DNA of 64,000 nucleotides, taken from NCBI GenBank assembly GCA_036011085.1, contig DASCMS010000052.1, positions 1 through 64,000 on the forward strand, given 5' to 3'. Of this stretch, positions 16,498 through 24,736 are shown piece after piece. Below the pieces are notes generated by a model that worked only from the letters and a program-made list of their open reading frames with translations, was not told the origin of the DNA and did not search any database. Position 1 is the stretch's first letter. Every line of letters starts with the position of its first letter. A program made the translations under genes and the position numbers. This DNA comes from UBA8231 sp036011085 (lineage in GTDB: Bacteria > Latescibacterota > UBA2968 > UBA8231).

Positions 16498-17792
16498 GTG
16501 ACGCCATCGGCATCGGTATGATCGGCCTGGGAACGGTCGGTACCGGCGTGGTGCAGCTGCTGCAGGACGCGCCTTCGGCCATGCGTCGACGGCGTCACGC
16601 CGAGTTCGACGTACGACGTGTCGCCGTGCGCGACCCCGGCAAGTCACGCGAGGTCGTGTTGGCCGACGGTGTCGTCGTCGGTGACGTGCAGCAGGTACTC
16701 GACGATCCCGCCGTGCAGGTCGTCGTCGAGTTGACCGGCGCAGAGCCGGCGTATGAGTGGATTCGCAGTGCACTGCAGGCCGGCAAGAGTGTGGTCACGG
16801 CCAACAAGGCCGTCATTGCCCTGCACGGCGCCGAACTGTTCGACATCGCCCTCGACCGCGGCGTCGACCTGATGTTCGAAGCAAGTGTCGCCGGCGGTAT
16901 TCCGATCATCCGCTCCCTGCGTGATGGTCTGGTGGCCAATCGTGTCGAGTCGCTGCAGGGTATCCTCAACGGTACGACGAACTACATCCTCACGCGCATG
17001 ACAAGGGGTGAAGGTGACTACCCGGAGATTCTGGCCGACGCTCAGGCCGAGGGCTACGCCGAACCGGATCCGACGGCGGATGTGAGCGGCGCTGATGCCG
17101 CATCGAAGCTGGCCATCCTCAGCCGTATCGCCTTTCACACTACAGGCACGGCAGCCGACATCTACTGCGAGGGGATCGAGCGCATCGAGGCGAGTGATAT
17201 CGACTTTGCCCGGGAGCTCGGATATACGATCAAGCTGCTCGCCATCGCCCGCCTCGCTCCCGGCGGTGTCGAGGCGCGAGTCCATCCCGTCATGCTGCCC
17301 ACCGATTCTCAACTGGCCAATATCCACGCCGAGCAGAATGCCATCGAAGTCGTGGGCAGCGCCGTCGGAACTCAGGTCTTCACCGGCGCCGGCGCCGGCA
17401 AGATGCCGACAGCCAGTGCTGTGGTCTCCGACCTGGTGGAACTGGCGGAGCGCACCCGCTCCGGAGCCTCCACGTCGATCGGCGACATGATCGTCGGCGA
17501 CGAGGCGGCCAGCTTCGCGCCGATGGACGAGGCCGAGATCCGCTACTTCCTGCGCCTGCAGGTGGCCGACCGACCCGGTGTACTCGAGCAGGTGGCTCGG
17601 ATTCTGGCGGCCCAACAGATCAGCATCGCGTCCGTGTTGCAGAAAGAGCGTGATCTTCAGGGCGGCACGGTGCCTCTTGTCATCGTCACCCACGAGGCGC
17701 GCGAACGGGCCATGCAGAAGGCGGTGACGGCGATCGACGGCCTCGATCTCGTCGACGGGGGAGTCCGGCTCATCCGCATGGAGTCGGCATGA
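16494..17792 (+). CDS. hom: Homoserine dehydrogenase
   Basis: A 432-residue enzyme that reduces aspartate semialdehyde to homoserine in the threonine/methionine branch. The N-terminal Rossmann motif is GLGTVGTGVV, followed by TANKAVIA. The catalytic domain includes the family signature GGIPIIRSLRDGL with GILNGTTNYILTRM. EGYAEPDPTADVSG and DAASKLAILSRIAF follow. The last 80 or so residues form an ACT domain (YFLRLQVADRPGVLEQVARILA), pointing to allosteric feedback, usually by threonine. GTG 16494 is chosen because the Rossmann motif then starts at about residue 10. It overlaps both neighbours by four bases, with a phosphoglycerate-mutase-like gene downstream. Confidence 0.93.
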   Translation: MSDAIGIGMIGLGTVGTGVVQLLQDAPSAMRRRRHAEFDVRRVAVRDPGKSREVVLADGVVVGDVQQVLDDPAVQVVVELTGAEPAYEWIRSALQAGKSVVTANKAVIALHGAELFDIALDRGVDLMFEASVAGGIPIIRSLRDGLVANRVESLQGILNGTTNYILTRMTRGEGDYPEILADAQAEGYAEPDPTADVSGADAASKLAILSRIAFHTTGTAADIYCEGIERIEASDIDFARELGYTIKLLAIARLAPGGVEARVHPVMLPTDSQLANIHAEQNAIEVVGSAVGTQVFTGAGAGKMPTASAVVSDLVELAERTRSGASTSIGDMIVGDEAASFAPMDEAEIRYFLRLQVADRPGVLEQVARILAAQQISIASVLQKERDLQGGTVPLVIVTHEARERAMQKAVTAIDGLDLVDGGVRLIRMESA

Positions 17793-18979
17793 AGTATCTG
17801 ATTCTGGTACCGGACGGATGCGCCGACTACTCGCTGCCTGAACTCGGCGAGCGGACACCGATGCAGGCGGCGGACACACCGAACATGGATCGTCTTGCCA
17901 CCGAGGGCTGCGGCGGGCTGGTGCAGATGATCCCATCGAGCCGTCCCGCCGGCAGTGATGTGGGCAACCTCGAGATCTTCGGCTACGACACAACCGTCCA
18001 CTACACGGGGCGTGCCCCGCTGGAAGCGGCGGCGATGGATCTGCCCATGGGGCCGGACGACATCGCCTGGCGCTGCAATACGATCACCCGTGACGGCGAC
18101 ACACTCGTCGACTATAGCGCCGGTCATATTGACACCGATGAGGCACGAGAGGTGATCGAGGCGGTCGGCGCTGAGTTGAACACCGCAGCGATCCGTTTCC
18201 ACCCGGGTGTCGGCTATCGCCACATCGTCATCTTCACCGGCGGCCCCGAAGCGCTCACATCGTATCCGCCACACGACATTATGGGGCAGTCGATTCAGCA
18301 GCACCTTCCCACAGGGGAGGGCGAGGAGCAGATCCGCAGCCTCATGAGCCAGGCCGAGCCTGTGCTGCATGACCATCCCGTCAACACCCGTCGCATCTCG
18401 GCAGGAAAAGGTCCGGCCAACGCGATCTGGTTATGGGGGTCGGGGCGGCCGTTGACCGTGCCAACGGTGGGTGAGCGTTTCGGGTTGCGGGCAGGAGTGA
18501 TCTCGGCGGTCGACCTGGTGCGCGGCATCGGCCAATGCGCCGGTTACGAGAACATCGAGGTGCCGGGGATCACCGGGTTCACAGACACCAATTATGAAGG
18601 CAAGGCCGATCACGCTCTGGAAGCACTCCGGTCAGGACTCGATCTGGTCTACGTACACGTAGAAGCACCCGACGAGTGCGGCCACAACGGCGATGCAGGG
18701 GCAAAGGTGACCGCTCTGGAGGACTTCGACGGGCGCGTCGTGGGGCGCATCCTGAAGGGCCTCGGTACGATCGACGCTCCCTGCCGACTGTTGATGACCC
18801 CCGACCACCGGACACCGATCCCCCTGCGTACCCACTCACGCGAGCCGGTACCCTTCGTGCTGTGGGGTGAGGGTGTCGAAGCCGATGACATGAGTGGGTA
18901 TGACGAGATCGCCGCCGAGAGGGGATCTCTGCAACTCGACCACGGATACCAACTGATCAACTATCTCGTTACCAACTGA
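17789..18979 (+). CDS. apgM-type cofactor-independent phosphoglycerate mutase family; candidate homoserine kinase
   Basis: A 396-residue metalloenzyme of the alkaline-phosphatase superfamily, archaeal-type iPGM group. Metal and nucleophile motifs: LILVPDGCAD at the N-terminus, GSDVGNLEIFGYD with the nucleophile serine, and DLVYVHVEAPDECGHNGD and LMTPDHRTP for the second metal site. The subgroup that sits beside homoserine dehydrogenase has been proposed to act as a homoserine kinase (TIGR02535-type). Here it lies between hom (ATGA overlap) and asd, and no GHMP-type ThrB is in the window, which favours that role. Phosphoglycerate mutase activity cannot be excluded from sequence alone. Confidence 0.8.
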   Translation: MKYLILVPDGCADYSLPELGERTPMQAADTPNMDRLATEGCGGLVQMIPSSRPAGSDVGNLEIFGYDTTVHYTGRAPLEAAAMDLPMGPDDIAWRCNTITRDGDTLVDYSAGHIDTDEAREVIEAVGAELNTAAIRFHPGVGYRHIVIFTGGPEALTSYPPHDIMGQSIQQHLPTGEGEEQIRSLMSQAEPVLHDHPVNTRRISAGKGPANAIWLWGSGRPLTVPTVGERFGLRAGVISAVDLVRGIGQCAGYENIEVPGITGFTDTNYEGKADHALEALRSGLDLVYVHVEAPDECGHNGDAGAKVTALEDFDGRVVGRILKGLGTIDAPCRLLMTPDHRTPIPLRTHSREPVPFVLWGEGVEADDMSGYDEIAAERGSLQLDHGYQLINYLVTN

Positions 18980-19001
18980 ACACAACGGAGTCTTCGAACC
19001 G

Positions 19002-20048
19002 ATGAGTGACCGTTACAACGTCGCGATCATGGGCGCCACCGGCGCCGTGGGCCAGATCTTCCTTGAACTGCTGGCCGAGCGCGACTTTCCCATGGACGAA
19101 CTGCGCCCCCTTGCCTCCAGCCGTTCTGCCGGCAAGGAGCTGAGATGCGGTGAACGCACCGTCGAGGTGCAGGAGCTGACCCGGGACTCCTTCGACGGCA
19201 TCGACATCGTGCTGTCATCCGCTGGCGGCGAGCTCAGCAAGGAGTTCGTACCCGCCGCCGTCGAGGCCGGGGCCGTCGTCGTCGACAATACCTCCGCCTT
19301 CCGTATGGATGACGATGTGCCTCTGGTGGTGCCCGAGGTCAATCCGGAGGATCTCGACGGCCACAACGGCATCATCGCCAATCCCAACTGCTCGACCATC
19401 ATCATGGTGGTGCCCCTGTGGCCACTGTATCAGCAGCACAAGGTGCGGCGTGTGGTGGTCTCCACGTACCAGGCGATCAGCGGCGCCGGCGCCAAGGCCA
19501 TGGCCGAACTGGAAACGCAGACCCGCGACGTTCTGGCCGGCAACGCGGCACAGCCCTGCGAGGTGCCGCACCAGATCGCCTTCAATCTGTTCTCGCACAA
19601 CTCGGCCATCGGCGCTGACGGCTACTGTGAAGAAGAGACGAAGATGATCCGCGAGACCCGCAAGATGTTCCACGACGATGGCATCCTCGTTACGCCGACC
19701 TGCATCCGAGTGCCGATCCTGCGAGCCCATTCCGAAGCGATGAACATCGAGTTCGTCGAGCCTGTGACGGCTGGCGAGGTGAGTGACATTCTGGCGCAGG
19801 CTCCCGGCGTCGCCATCGTCGACGATCGTGAGGGCAACCACTTTCCCATGCCATTGGAGGCCAGCGGGGTGGACGATGTTCTCGTGGGCAGGATCCGCCA
19901 GGATCTGTCGCGCCCGGATGGCACGGGTGTCGATCTGTTTCTCAGCGGCGATCAGCTGCGCAAGGGAGCCGCTCTCAACGCCATGCAGATCGCCGAGGTG
20001 CTGGTGGAGCGCGGCCAGCTGAAGAGCCACGCCGCGGCCAGCGCCTGA
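19002..20048 (+). CDS. asd: Aspartate-semialdehyde dehydrogenase
   Basis: A 348-residue enzyme making aspartate semialdehyde from aspartyl phosphate with NADPH. GATGAVGQIFLELL is the nucleotide-binding loop, SSAGGELS follows, and NPNCST carries the catalytic cysteine (C130). STYQAISGAGAKAMAEL is the active-site helix region, and RVPILRAHSE contains the catalytic histidine. Length is normal for the family. ATG 19002 lies 22 bp after the apgM-like gene in the same direction, giving a hom, apgM-like, asd order. The 3' end faces a convergent GNAT gene 13 bp away. Confidence 0.95.
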   Translation: MSDRYNVAIMGATGAVGQIFLELLAERDFPMDELRPLASSRSAGKELRCGERTVEVQELTRDSFDGIDIVLSSAGGELSKEFVPAAVEAGAVVVDNTSAFRMDDDVPLVVPEVNPEDLDGHNGIIANPNCSTIIMVVPLWPLYQQHKVRRVVVSTYQAISGAGAKAMAELETQTRDVLAGNAAQPCEVPHQIAFNLFSHNSAIGADGYCEEETKMIRETRKMFHDDGILVTPTCIRVPILRAHSEAMNIEFVEPVTAGEVSDILAQAPGVAIVDDREGNHFPMPLEASGVDDVLVGRIRQDLSRPDGTGVDLFLSGDQLRKGAALNAMQIAEVLVERGQLKSHAAASA

Positions 20049-20061
20049 TCTGGGAGCCGTC

Positions 20062-21318
20062 TCAGTACTGCTCGTGGATCCAGGATGTCGTGGGGGGGAA
20101 CAGAGCCTCGATGAGCAGTGCGCTCTGACCCGACGAGGGGTAGGTATCAGGCCTGATGTGCCGCAGTTCGCGCCAACTCCGGTGCCCCAGGCCGAGCGCG
20201 GCAAACATGTCTGCCCCCAGATTGAGGGCGTCGCTGCATTCTCCCTGGCCGGGTCGGACCTCAATGAGTTTCCCGTCCTTCCAGACCAGGTCCACGCTCT
20301 GCTTGTATAAGTTCAGCCGCAGCGCTCCTGAGTAGCCCGACAGAGGGCTCTGCCGCAGTCTTTTCTCGAGAACGGGTCCGATCTTCTTCAGGTAGCCGGG
20401 CAGGTCAGGTAATTTAACCTGCCAGGCATAGGGCTTGCCCGCCTCGGCTCCCATGGCCACGGCCATTCTCCCCGCGCTCGAGTCACTGTGCAGGTTGAGC
20501 CTGATGTACGGCTTGTCGCGTTCCTGTGCTTTCTGACCACAGAACCGCAGCAGCTCTTCCATCGCTCCAAAGGAGATGTCGTCGCTGATCTCGCTGACGA
20601 TCAGGCCGGTGCCGAAGCCGTCCTTCGGAATCCGGCAATAGAACCGCGGGCCAACGCCCTGCTGTTCCATGATCCAGAACTCGGATCCGTACTCCGTGGC
20701 GCGGCTCTCAGTGAGCAGATAGCGCCAGTTCGCTTCGTCTCGCACCGTGGCAACGGAGAAGCGGCTGCGATATATCTCATCCTGCTGCAACAGGAAGGGG
20801 ATGTCAGCCGTGTCGGCAAGTCGGATCGTGAAGGTGTCACGGGCGCCGTCCTCCTTTCCGGAGATGGTATGCAGAGCGACGTTGATGTGGTTCTCCAGTG
20901 GCAGGGCGTAGTGGAAACCGAACTGCTGGTAGAAGCCCGGAATCCCCTGGATCATGGCCAGGTCGAATCCCTCTTCCTGGAGTGTCAGGTCGAACTCGGT
21001 GTTCAGCTGGTGCATCAGTCCCCGACCCCGGTGCGCCTCCAGCGTTCCGACAATGCCCTGTTCGGCGACCTGCAACCGGATCCCTTCCAGTTCCAGCGTC
21101 CAGGGGATGAGGGCGAAACCGGCGACCATCTGTTCCGACGCCTTGTCGACGGCCACAAACCAGTGTTGCGGTTTCATCCGGGGCAGGTGATCGAACAGGG
21201 TCAGGGCGAGTGTGCCCACGTCTTCCGGGTGGAAGACGGCATCGAACAGCTGTTTCAGCTGCTCGCCTTCGTCTGCTCCAGCTCTCCTGGTAACGTACCT
21301 GTCGTTCAACCCGGTCAT
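20062..21318 (-). CDS. GNAT-family N-acetyltransferase, Eis-like two-domain type
   Basis: A 418-residue protein. Residues 1 to about 150 form a GNAT acyl-CoA-binding domain, with VAEQGIVGTLEAHRGRGLMHQL holding the pyrophosphate-binding RGxGL loop. MIQGIPGFYQQFGFHYAL is typical of Eis-like proteins. A second GNAT-like segment is followed by a C-terminal domain resembling sterol-carrier-like ends (LRLNLYKQSVDLVWKDGKLIEV). Such proteins acetylate amines, peptides or small molecules. The start overlaps the stop of the upstream epimerase by four bases (ATGA, 21315-21318), so they are co-expressed. The substrate is unknown. Confidence 0.75.
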   Translation of the reverse strand: MTGLNDRYVTRRAGADEGEQLKQLFDAVFHPEDVGTLALTLFDHLPRMKPQHWFVAVDKASEQMVAGFALIPWTLELEGIRLQVAEQGIVGTLEAHRGRGLMHQLNTEFDLTLQEEGFDLAMIQGIPGFYQQFGFHYALPLENHINVALHTISGKEDGARDTFTIRLADTADIPFLLQQDEIYRSRFSVATVRDEANWRYLLTESRATEYGSEFWIMEQQGVGPRFYCRIPKDGFGTGLIVSEISDDISFGAMEELLRFCGQKAQERDKPYIRLNLHSDSSAGRMAVAMGAEAGKPYAWQVKLPDLPGYLKKIGPVLEKRLRQSPLSGYSGALRLNLYKQSVDLVWKDGKLIEVRPGQGECSDALNLGADMFAALGLGHRSWRELRHIRPDTYPSSGQSALLIEALFPPTTSWIHEQY

Positions 21319-22112
21319 TCCTCCAAGTGAGAGTCCAGGGCATTGTCAGCGGGGATGAAGCCGTAGGGGTTTGTCGTGTCGAACATCGGTCTCGGGAACT
21401 CGCCGCCGCGGTTGTCAGACACGCCGAAGGCGACCCAGAAGCCGGGCGCGTCGTCACACTCGACAAACGCTGACAGCAGCCCGGCCAGGTCCCTGTGGCT
21501 GTTCCACAGTCTCTTCCCATTGCCCTCAGGCAGTCTGTCATCGCGATCGACGGCGCCCAACCGCACAACGAGGATCTTCTGCCTCTCGCTCAGACGCTCA
21601 GCATAGTACTGGCCGGCGATCTCCATCCATCGCTTGCTCACGCCGTAGAGACTGGTCGTAGCCACCCCGAATACGTCCTCTCTCGTATCAGGAAAGGGTC
21701 TGGCGGGCTCGACATTCTCCGCCATCGCTTCGAGGAAGTCGTACGCGTGAACGGAGCTGGCCAGGTAGATCCTCGGGACGTCTTCGGCGATCGCCGCCTG
21801 ATAGACACAGTCTACGACCACGATATTGAGCGGATCCAGACCCCCTTTGTGGTGCTCGTCGCGCGTGTTCCAGCCCAGATGGGCAACAGCATCCTTGCCG
21901 CGGAAGGCGGTGGTCAGCTCGTCCATCAGACGATCCCGGAAGGCATCGAGCTGGCCCTTCCAGGTGGGCTCGTCGCAGTCGCGGATCACATCGTCCATCC
22001 TGGCGATGCTCAATCCTGACACATCGTACGTGGCAGATAGCTCCTTCTGCAACGCCTGAGCGACGACACCGTTGATTCCGGTAAGCAGGAGACTCTTCTT
22101 CACGATTCCCAT
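21315..22112 (-). CDS. NAD-dependent epimerase/dehydratase, uronate-dehydrogenase-like
   Basis: A 265-residue extended short-chain dehydrogenase. TGINGVVAQAL near the N-terminus is the GxxGxxA loop. AVAHLGWNTRD corresponds to the adenine-side strand, IYLASSVHAYDF carries the catalytic serine, and YGVSKRWMEIAG holds the YxxxK pair. Size and motif spacing recall uronate dehydrogenases more than UDP-sugar epimerases. It is coupled with the GNAT gene downstream and starts 6 bp from the end of the CaiB gene, which is on the same strand, so the minus-strand run from 26465 to 20062 may form one long unit. Confidence 0.8.
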   Translation of the reverse strand: MGIVKKSLLLTGINGVVAQALQKELSATYDVSGLSIARMDDVIRDCDEPTWKGQLDAFRDRLMDELTTAFRGKDAVAHLGWNTRDEHHKGGLDPLNIVVVDCVYQAAIAEDVPRIYLASSVHAYDFLEAMAENVEPARPFPDTREDVFGVATTSLYGVSKRWMEIAGQYYAERLSERQKILVVRLGAVDRDDRLPEGNGKRLWNSHRDLAGLLSAFVECDDAPGFWVAFGVSDNRGGEFPRPMFDTTNPYGFIPADNALDSHLEE

Positions 22113-22118
22113 CCCTTC

Positions 22119-23333
22119 CTAGACCACCCCTTCCCGTTGCAGTGCCTCGATCTCTGTTTCGGAGTATCCCAGCTCAGCAAGGATGTCAGCCCCATCACCG
22201 CCAAGGTCTGGCGGCAGCTGGCGGATGGAGCTCGGCGTTGCACTCATGCGGATCGGTGTTCCCTGGAGTCGCAGCTTGCCGGCGCGAGGATGGTCGACGT
22301 CGATGACCATGTCGTTGGCCTGAACCTGCGGATCCTCTGCCGCCTCGGCGAGGGACATGATCCTGGCGCATAGGATCCCCTTCGGTTCCAGCTGCAGGAT
22401 CCAGGCCTCTGTGGTCTGTTCGACGAACCTGGCACCGACGATCTCATTCAGCGCCTCGCGGTTGTCGAGCACATCGGCATTCGTCGAAAACCGCGGATCA
22501 TCACAAAGATCCCCGAGTTCCATGGCCTGGCTCAAGTCGGACAAGCCCGTCTCCGAGAACGTCGGCGACAGCTCGATGAAGCCGTCCGCCGTGCGATACG
22601 TGCGCCGCAGGGCCTGTTCGGCCGCCCCGATGTTTCCGTGAGAATCGATGCGGTCGTGGTTCAACTGGGCCGTGCCTCCCCAAGTACTGCAGTGGAAGGC
22701 GCCACTGAGCAGGTCAGTGGTAACCCGCTGCCCCTCGCCCGTGCGATTCCGCGCTACCAGGGCCATGAGGATTCCCTGGCCGAGAAGCAGGCCGGCCACA
22801 TAGTCCACGGAGATGCCCGCCGGTGCAGGAAGACCCTCCTCGTCGACGCCGTCGAACAGACCTGCAGAAGCGCGGGCCATCATGTCGTGGCCACCCCGTC
22901 CACGTTCGACATAGGGACCCTCGTCACCCCAGCCGCTGGAAGAAGCGTAGATGAGCTGCGGATTCAACGCCCGGGCATGCTCGTATCCCAACCCCAGTCT
23001 CTCCATGGCGCCAGGGCGAAAGTTGTGCACGAGGACATCCGCGTCGGCAACCAGCTTCTGCACCACCTCGAGACCGCGTTCGTCCTTCATGTTCAGCGCC
23101 AGGCTGCGCTTGTTCCGGTTGAGACCGGCAAAGGGCAGGCTCACATCCTTGACGTATGGTCCCCAGGCGCGGCTCCAGTCGCCTGCGCCCGGTCGCTCCA
23201 CCTTGATGACGTCGGCACCGAAGTCGGCCAGCAACTGGGTGCACACCGGCCCCTGAAACACGTGAGTGAAATCGATGATACGTACGCCTGCCAGGGCGCC
23301 GGCGCCATTCTGGTTGTCTGCCATGTGTGTCAT
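22119..23333 (-). CDS. CaiB/BaiF family CoA-transferase
   Basis: A 404-residue class III CoA-transferase. VRIIDFTHVFQGPVCTQLLADFGADVIKVE is the standard N-terminal region (IDFTHVFQGP, then DFGADVIKVE). DWSRAWGPY follows, and NRNKRSLALNMKDERG and DVLVHNFRPGAMERLGLGYE are family hallmarks. ASSSGWGDEGPY and GGHDMMARASAGL contain the catalytic-aspartate region (GHDMMA). It moves CoA between carboxylic acids, probably activating the substrate of the neighbouring enoyl-CoA hydratase. Start ATG 23333 is set by the ATGA overlap with the hydratase stop; ATG 23324 is a second choice. Confidence 0.88.
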   Translation of the reverse strand: MTHMADNQNGAGALAGVRIIDFTHVFQGPVCTQLLADFGADVIKVERPGAGDWSRAWGPYVKDVSLPFAGLNRNKRSLALNMKDERGLEVVQKLVADADVLVHNFRPGAMERLGLGYEHARALNPQLIYASSSGWGDEGPYVERGRGGHDMMARASAGLFDGVDEEGLPAPAGISVDYVAGLLLGQGILMALVARNRTGEGQRVTTDLLSGAFHCSTWGGTAQLNHDRIDSHGNIGAAEQALRRTYRTADGFIELSPTFSETGLSDLSQAMELGDLCDDPRFSTNADVLDNREALNEIVGARFVEQTTEAWILQLEPKGILCARIMSLAEAAEDPQVQANDMVIDVDHPRAGKLRLQGTPIRMSATPSSIRQLPPDLGGDGADILAELGYSETEIEALQREGVV

Positions 23334-24115
23334 CGTCCTTTCCACACCGGCTTGCGCTTTTCGGCGAAGGCTTTGGGCCCTTCGGCATAGTCCTCGGACT
23401 GCCTCAGGCGCCGAACCGCGGTGAGGTCTTCCATCTGGGTCTGCGCCAACATCGCCGGGGTGTCGATGGTGTGCAGAACGACCTGCTTGGCTGCCTGTAC
23501 TGCCAGGGGGCCGCATTCCAGGATCTCGGCGGCCCAGCGTTCGGCCACAGCCAGAACCGGCTCCGACTCGGCGGCGACCTCGTTCACCAGCCCCATGGAC
23601 TGAGCTTCGTCGGCCGAAAAGAACCGACCGGTAAGGAAGATGCCCATCGCCAGATGGTAGGGCAGGCGTCGAGGCAGCTGCAGCACGCCACCGGCATCGG
23701 CCAGCAACCCACGACGGGCTTCGGGCAGGCCGAACTGCGCCTGCTGCGCCGCGACGATGAGATCGCAGCGCAGGGCCATCTCGAGCCCGCCACCGATGGC
23801 ATACCCGTTCACGGCGGCGATGACCGGTTTGTAGCAGCGGTCGAGGACGTGCACCGGTGAATGCACCGGGTTGCGAAGGGCCGAATCGTCGGCGCCTTCG
23901 ACTCGCCACTTCAGGTCGGAACCGGCACAGAACGCACGGTCTCCAGCGCCGGTGAGGATGGCCACCCAGGCGTCATCGTCATCGATGAAGTCGGACCAGG
24001 CCTGGGTCAACTCGGCATGGAGGGGCGGGTTGATGGCATTCATGACCTCGGGCCGGTCCAGGGTCACGTAGGTGATATGCCCCTTCTTCTCATACTGGAT
24101 GTTCTCGAAGTCCAT
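23330..24115 (-). CDS. Enoyl-CoA hydratase/isomerase family protein
   Basis: A 261-residue crotonase-fold enzyme. VTLDRPEVMNAINPPLH, then GAGDRAFCAGSDLKW for the first oxyanion-hole segment. PVIAAVNGYAIGGGLEMALRCDLIVAA is the family signature region (AIGGGLEMALRCD). FGLPEARRGLLADAGG contributes a glutamate at the hydratase catalytic position and an Asp in the DAGG turn. It works on a CoA thioester, plausibly made by the CaiB protein whose gene overlaps by four bases. The ribosome site AGGAGAA precedes ATG 24115. It is the third gene of the FAD-GntR-ECH-CaiB run. Confidence 0.88.
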   Translation of the reverse strand: MDFENIQYEKKGHITYVTLDRPEVMNAINPPLHAELTQAWSDFIDDDDAWVAILTGAGDRAFCAGSDLKWRVEGADDSALRNPVHSPVHVLDRCYKPVIAAVNGYAIGGGLEMALRCDLIVAAQQAQFGLPEARRGLLADAGGVLQLPRRLPYHLAMGIFLTGRFFSADEAQSMGLVNEVAAESEPVLAVAERWAAEILECGPLAVQAAKQVVLHTIDTPAMLAQTQMEDLTAVRRLRQSEDYAEGPKAFAEKRKPVWKGR

Positions 24116-24124
24116 AGATTCTCC

Positions 24125-24736
24125 TTACTGGATGTTCTGCCGCAGGCGCTCGACGGCCAGCGCCCGGTCACCGGCCTCGATGGCGGCGACGATCCTGCCG
24201 TGCTCCTGATAGCTCTCCAGCAGATTCCGGTGTCGCGAATAAGGCAGCATCATGTGGGTGACCACCGGCAGCCAGATCGCGATCAGACCTTCGTCGCCGA
24301 CACGCTGGACGATCGATCGGTGGAAGGCCATGTCGTGCTCGACGACGCTGGCCATGGCCTGCTGCTGGCAGGCCACGTGGAAGCTCTTGAGATTGGCGCG
24401 CCAGAAATCGAGATCATGAGGTTCGATATCGTCGAAGATCGAGTCGAGAGCGAAGGTCTCCACCTGGCGGCGCAGGTCGACGACGAGGGGCCGGATCGTC
24501 TCGCCGGGTGCCTCACGCACGTGCACGCCGCGGTTCTGGCGCGCCACCAGCAGCCCTTCGTTGGTGAGTTGCAGCAGGGCGTCACGGATGGGTCCACGGC
24601 TCACACCGAAACGTTCGGCCAGATGCTGCTCGCGCAGGCGTTCACCACCACTGAGCTGTCCGGTGAGGACCTCGGCACGCAGGTAGGCGACGATCTGCTC
24701 GCGGATGGTCCGATGTACAGGTGGCGTCCTAGGCAT
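24125..24736 (-). CDS. GntR-family transcriptional regulator, FCD (FadR-type) effector domain
   Basis: A 203-residue regulator. Residues 1-70 form the winged helix: TIREQIVAYLRAEVLTGQL, GERLREQHLAERFGVSRGPIRDAL for the recognition helix, and EGLLVARQNRGVHV for the wing. The remainder is an all-helical FCD domain (FHVACQQQAMASVVEHDMAFHRSI, then the AIEAGDRALAVERLRQNI end) that usually binds an organic acid, with His residues for a metal. ATG 24736 is inside the end of the FAD gene (8-bp overlap). The 16-bp palindrome at 26490-26505, just before the first gene of this operon, fits a FadR-type operator, so autoregulation is likely. Confidence 0.88.
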   Translation of the reverse strand: MPRTPPVHRTIREQIVAYLRAEVLTGQLSGGERLREQHLAERFGVSRGPIRDALLQLTNEGLLVARQNRGVHVREAPGETIRPLVVDLRRQVETFALDSIFDDIEPHDLDFWRANLKSFHVACQQQAMASVVEHDMAFHRSIVQRVGDEGLIAIWLPVVTHMMLPYSRHRNLLESYQEHGRIVAAIEAGDRALAVERLRQNIQ

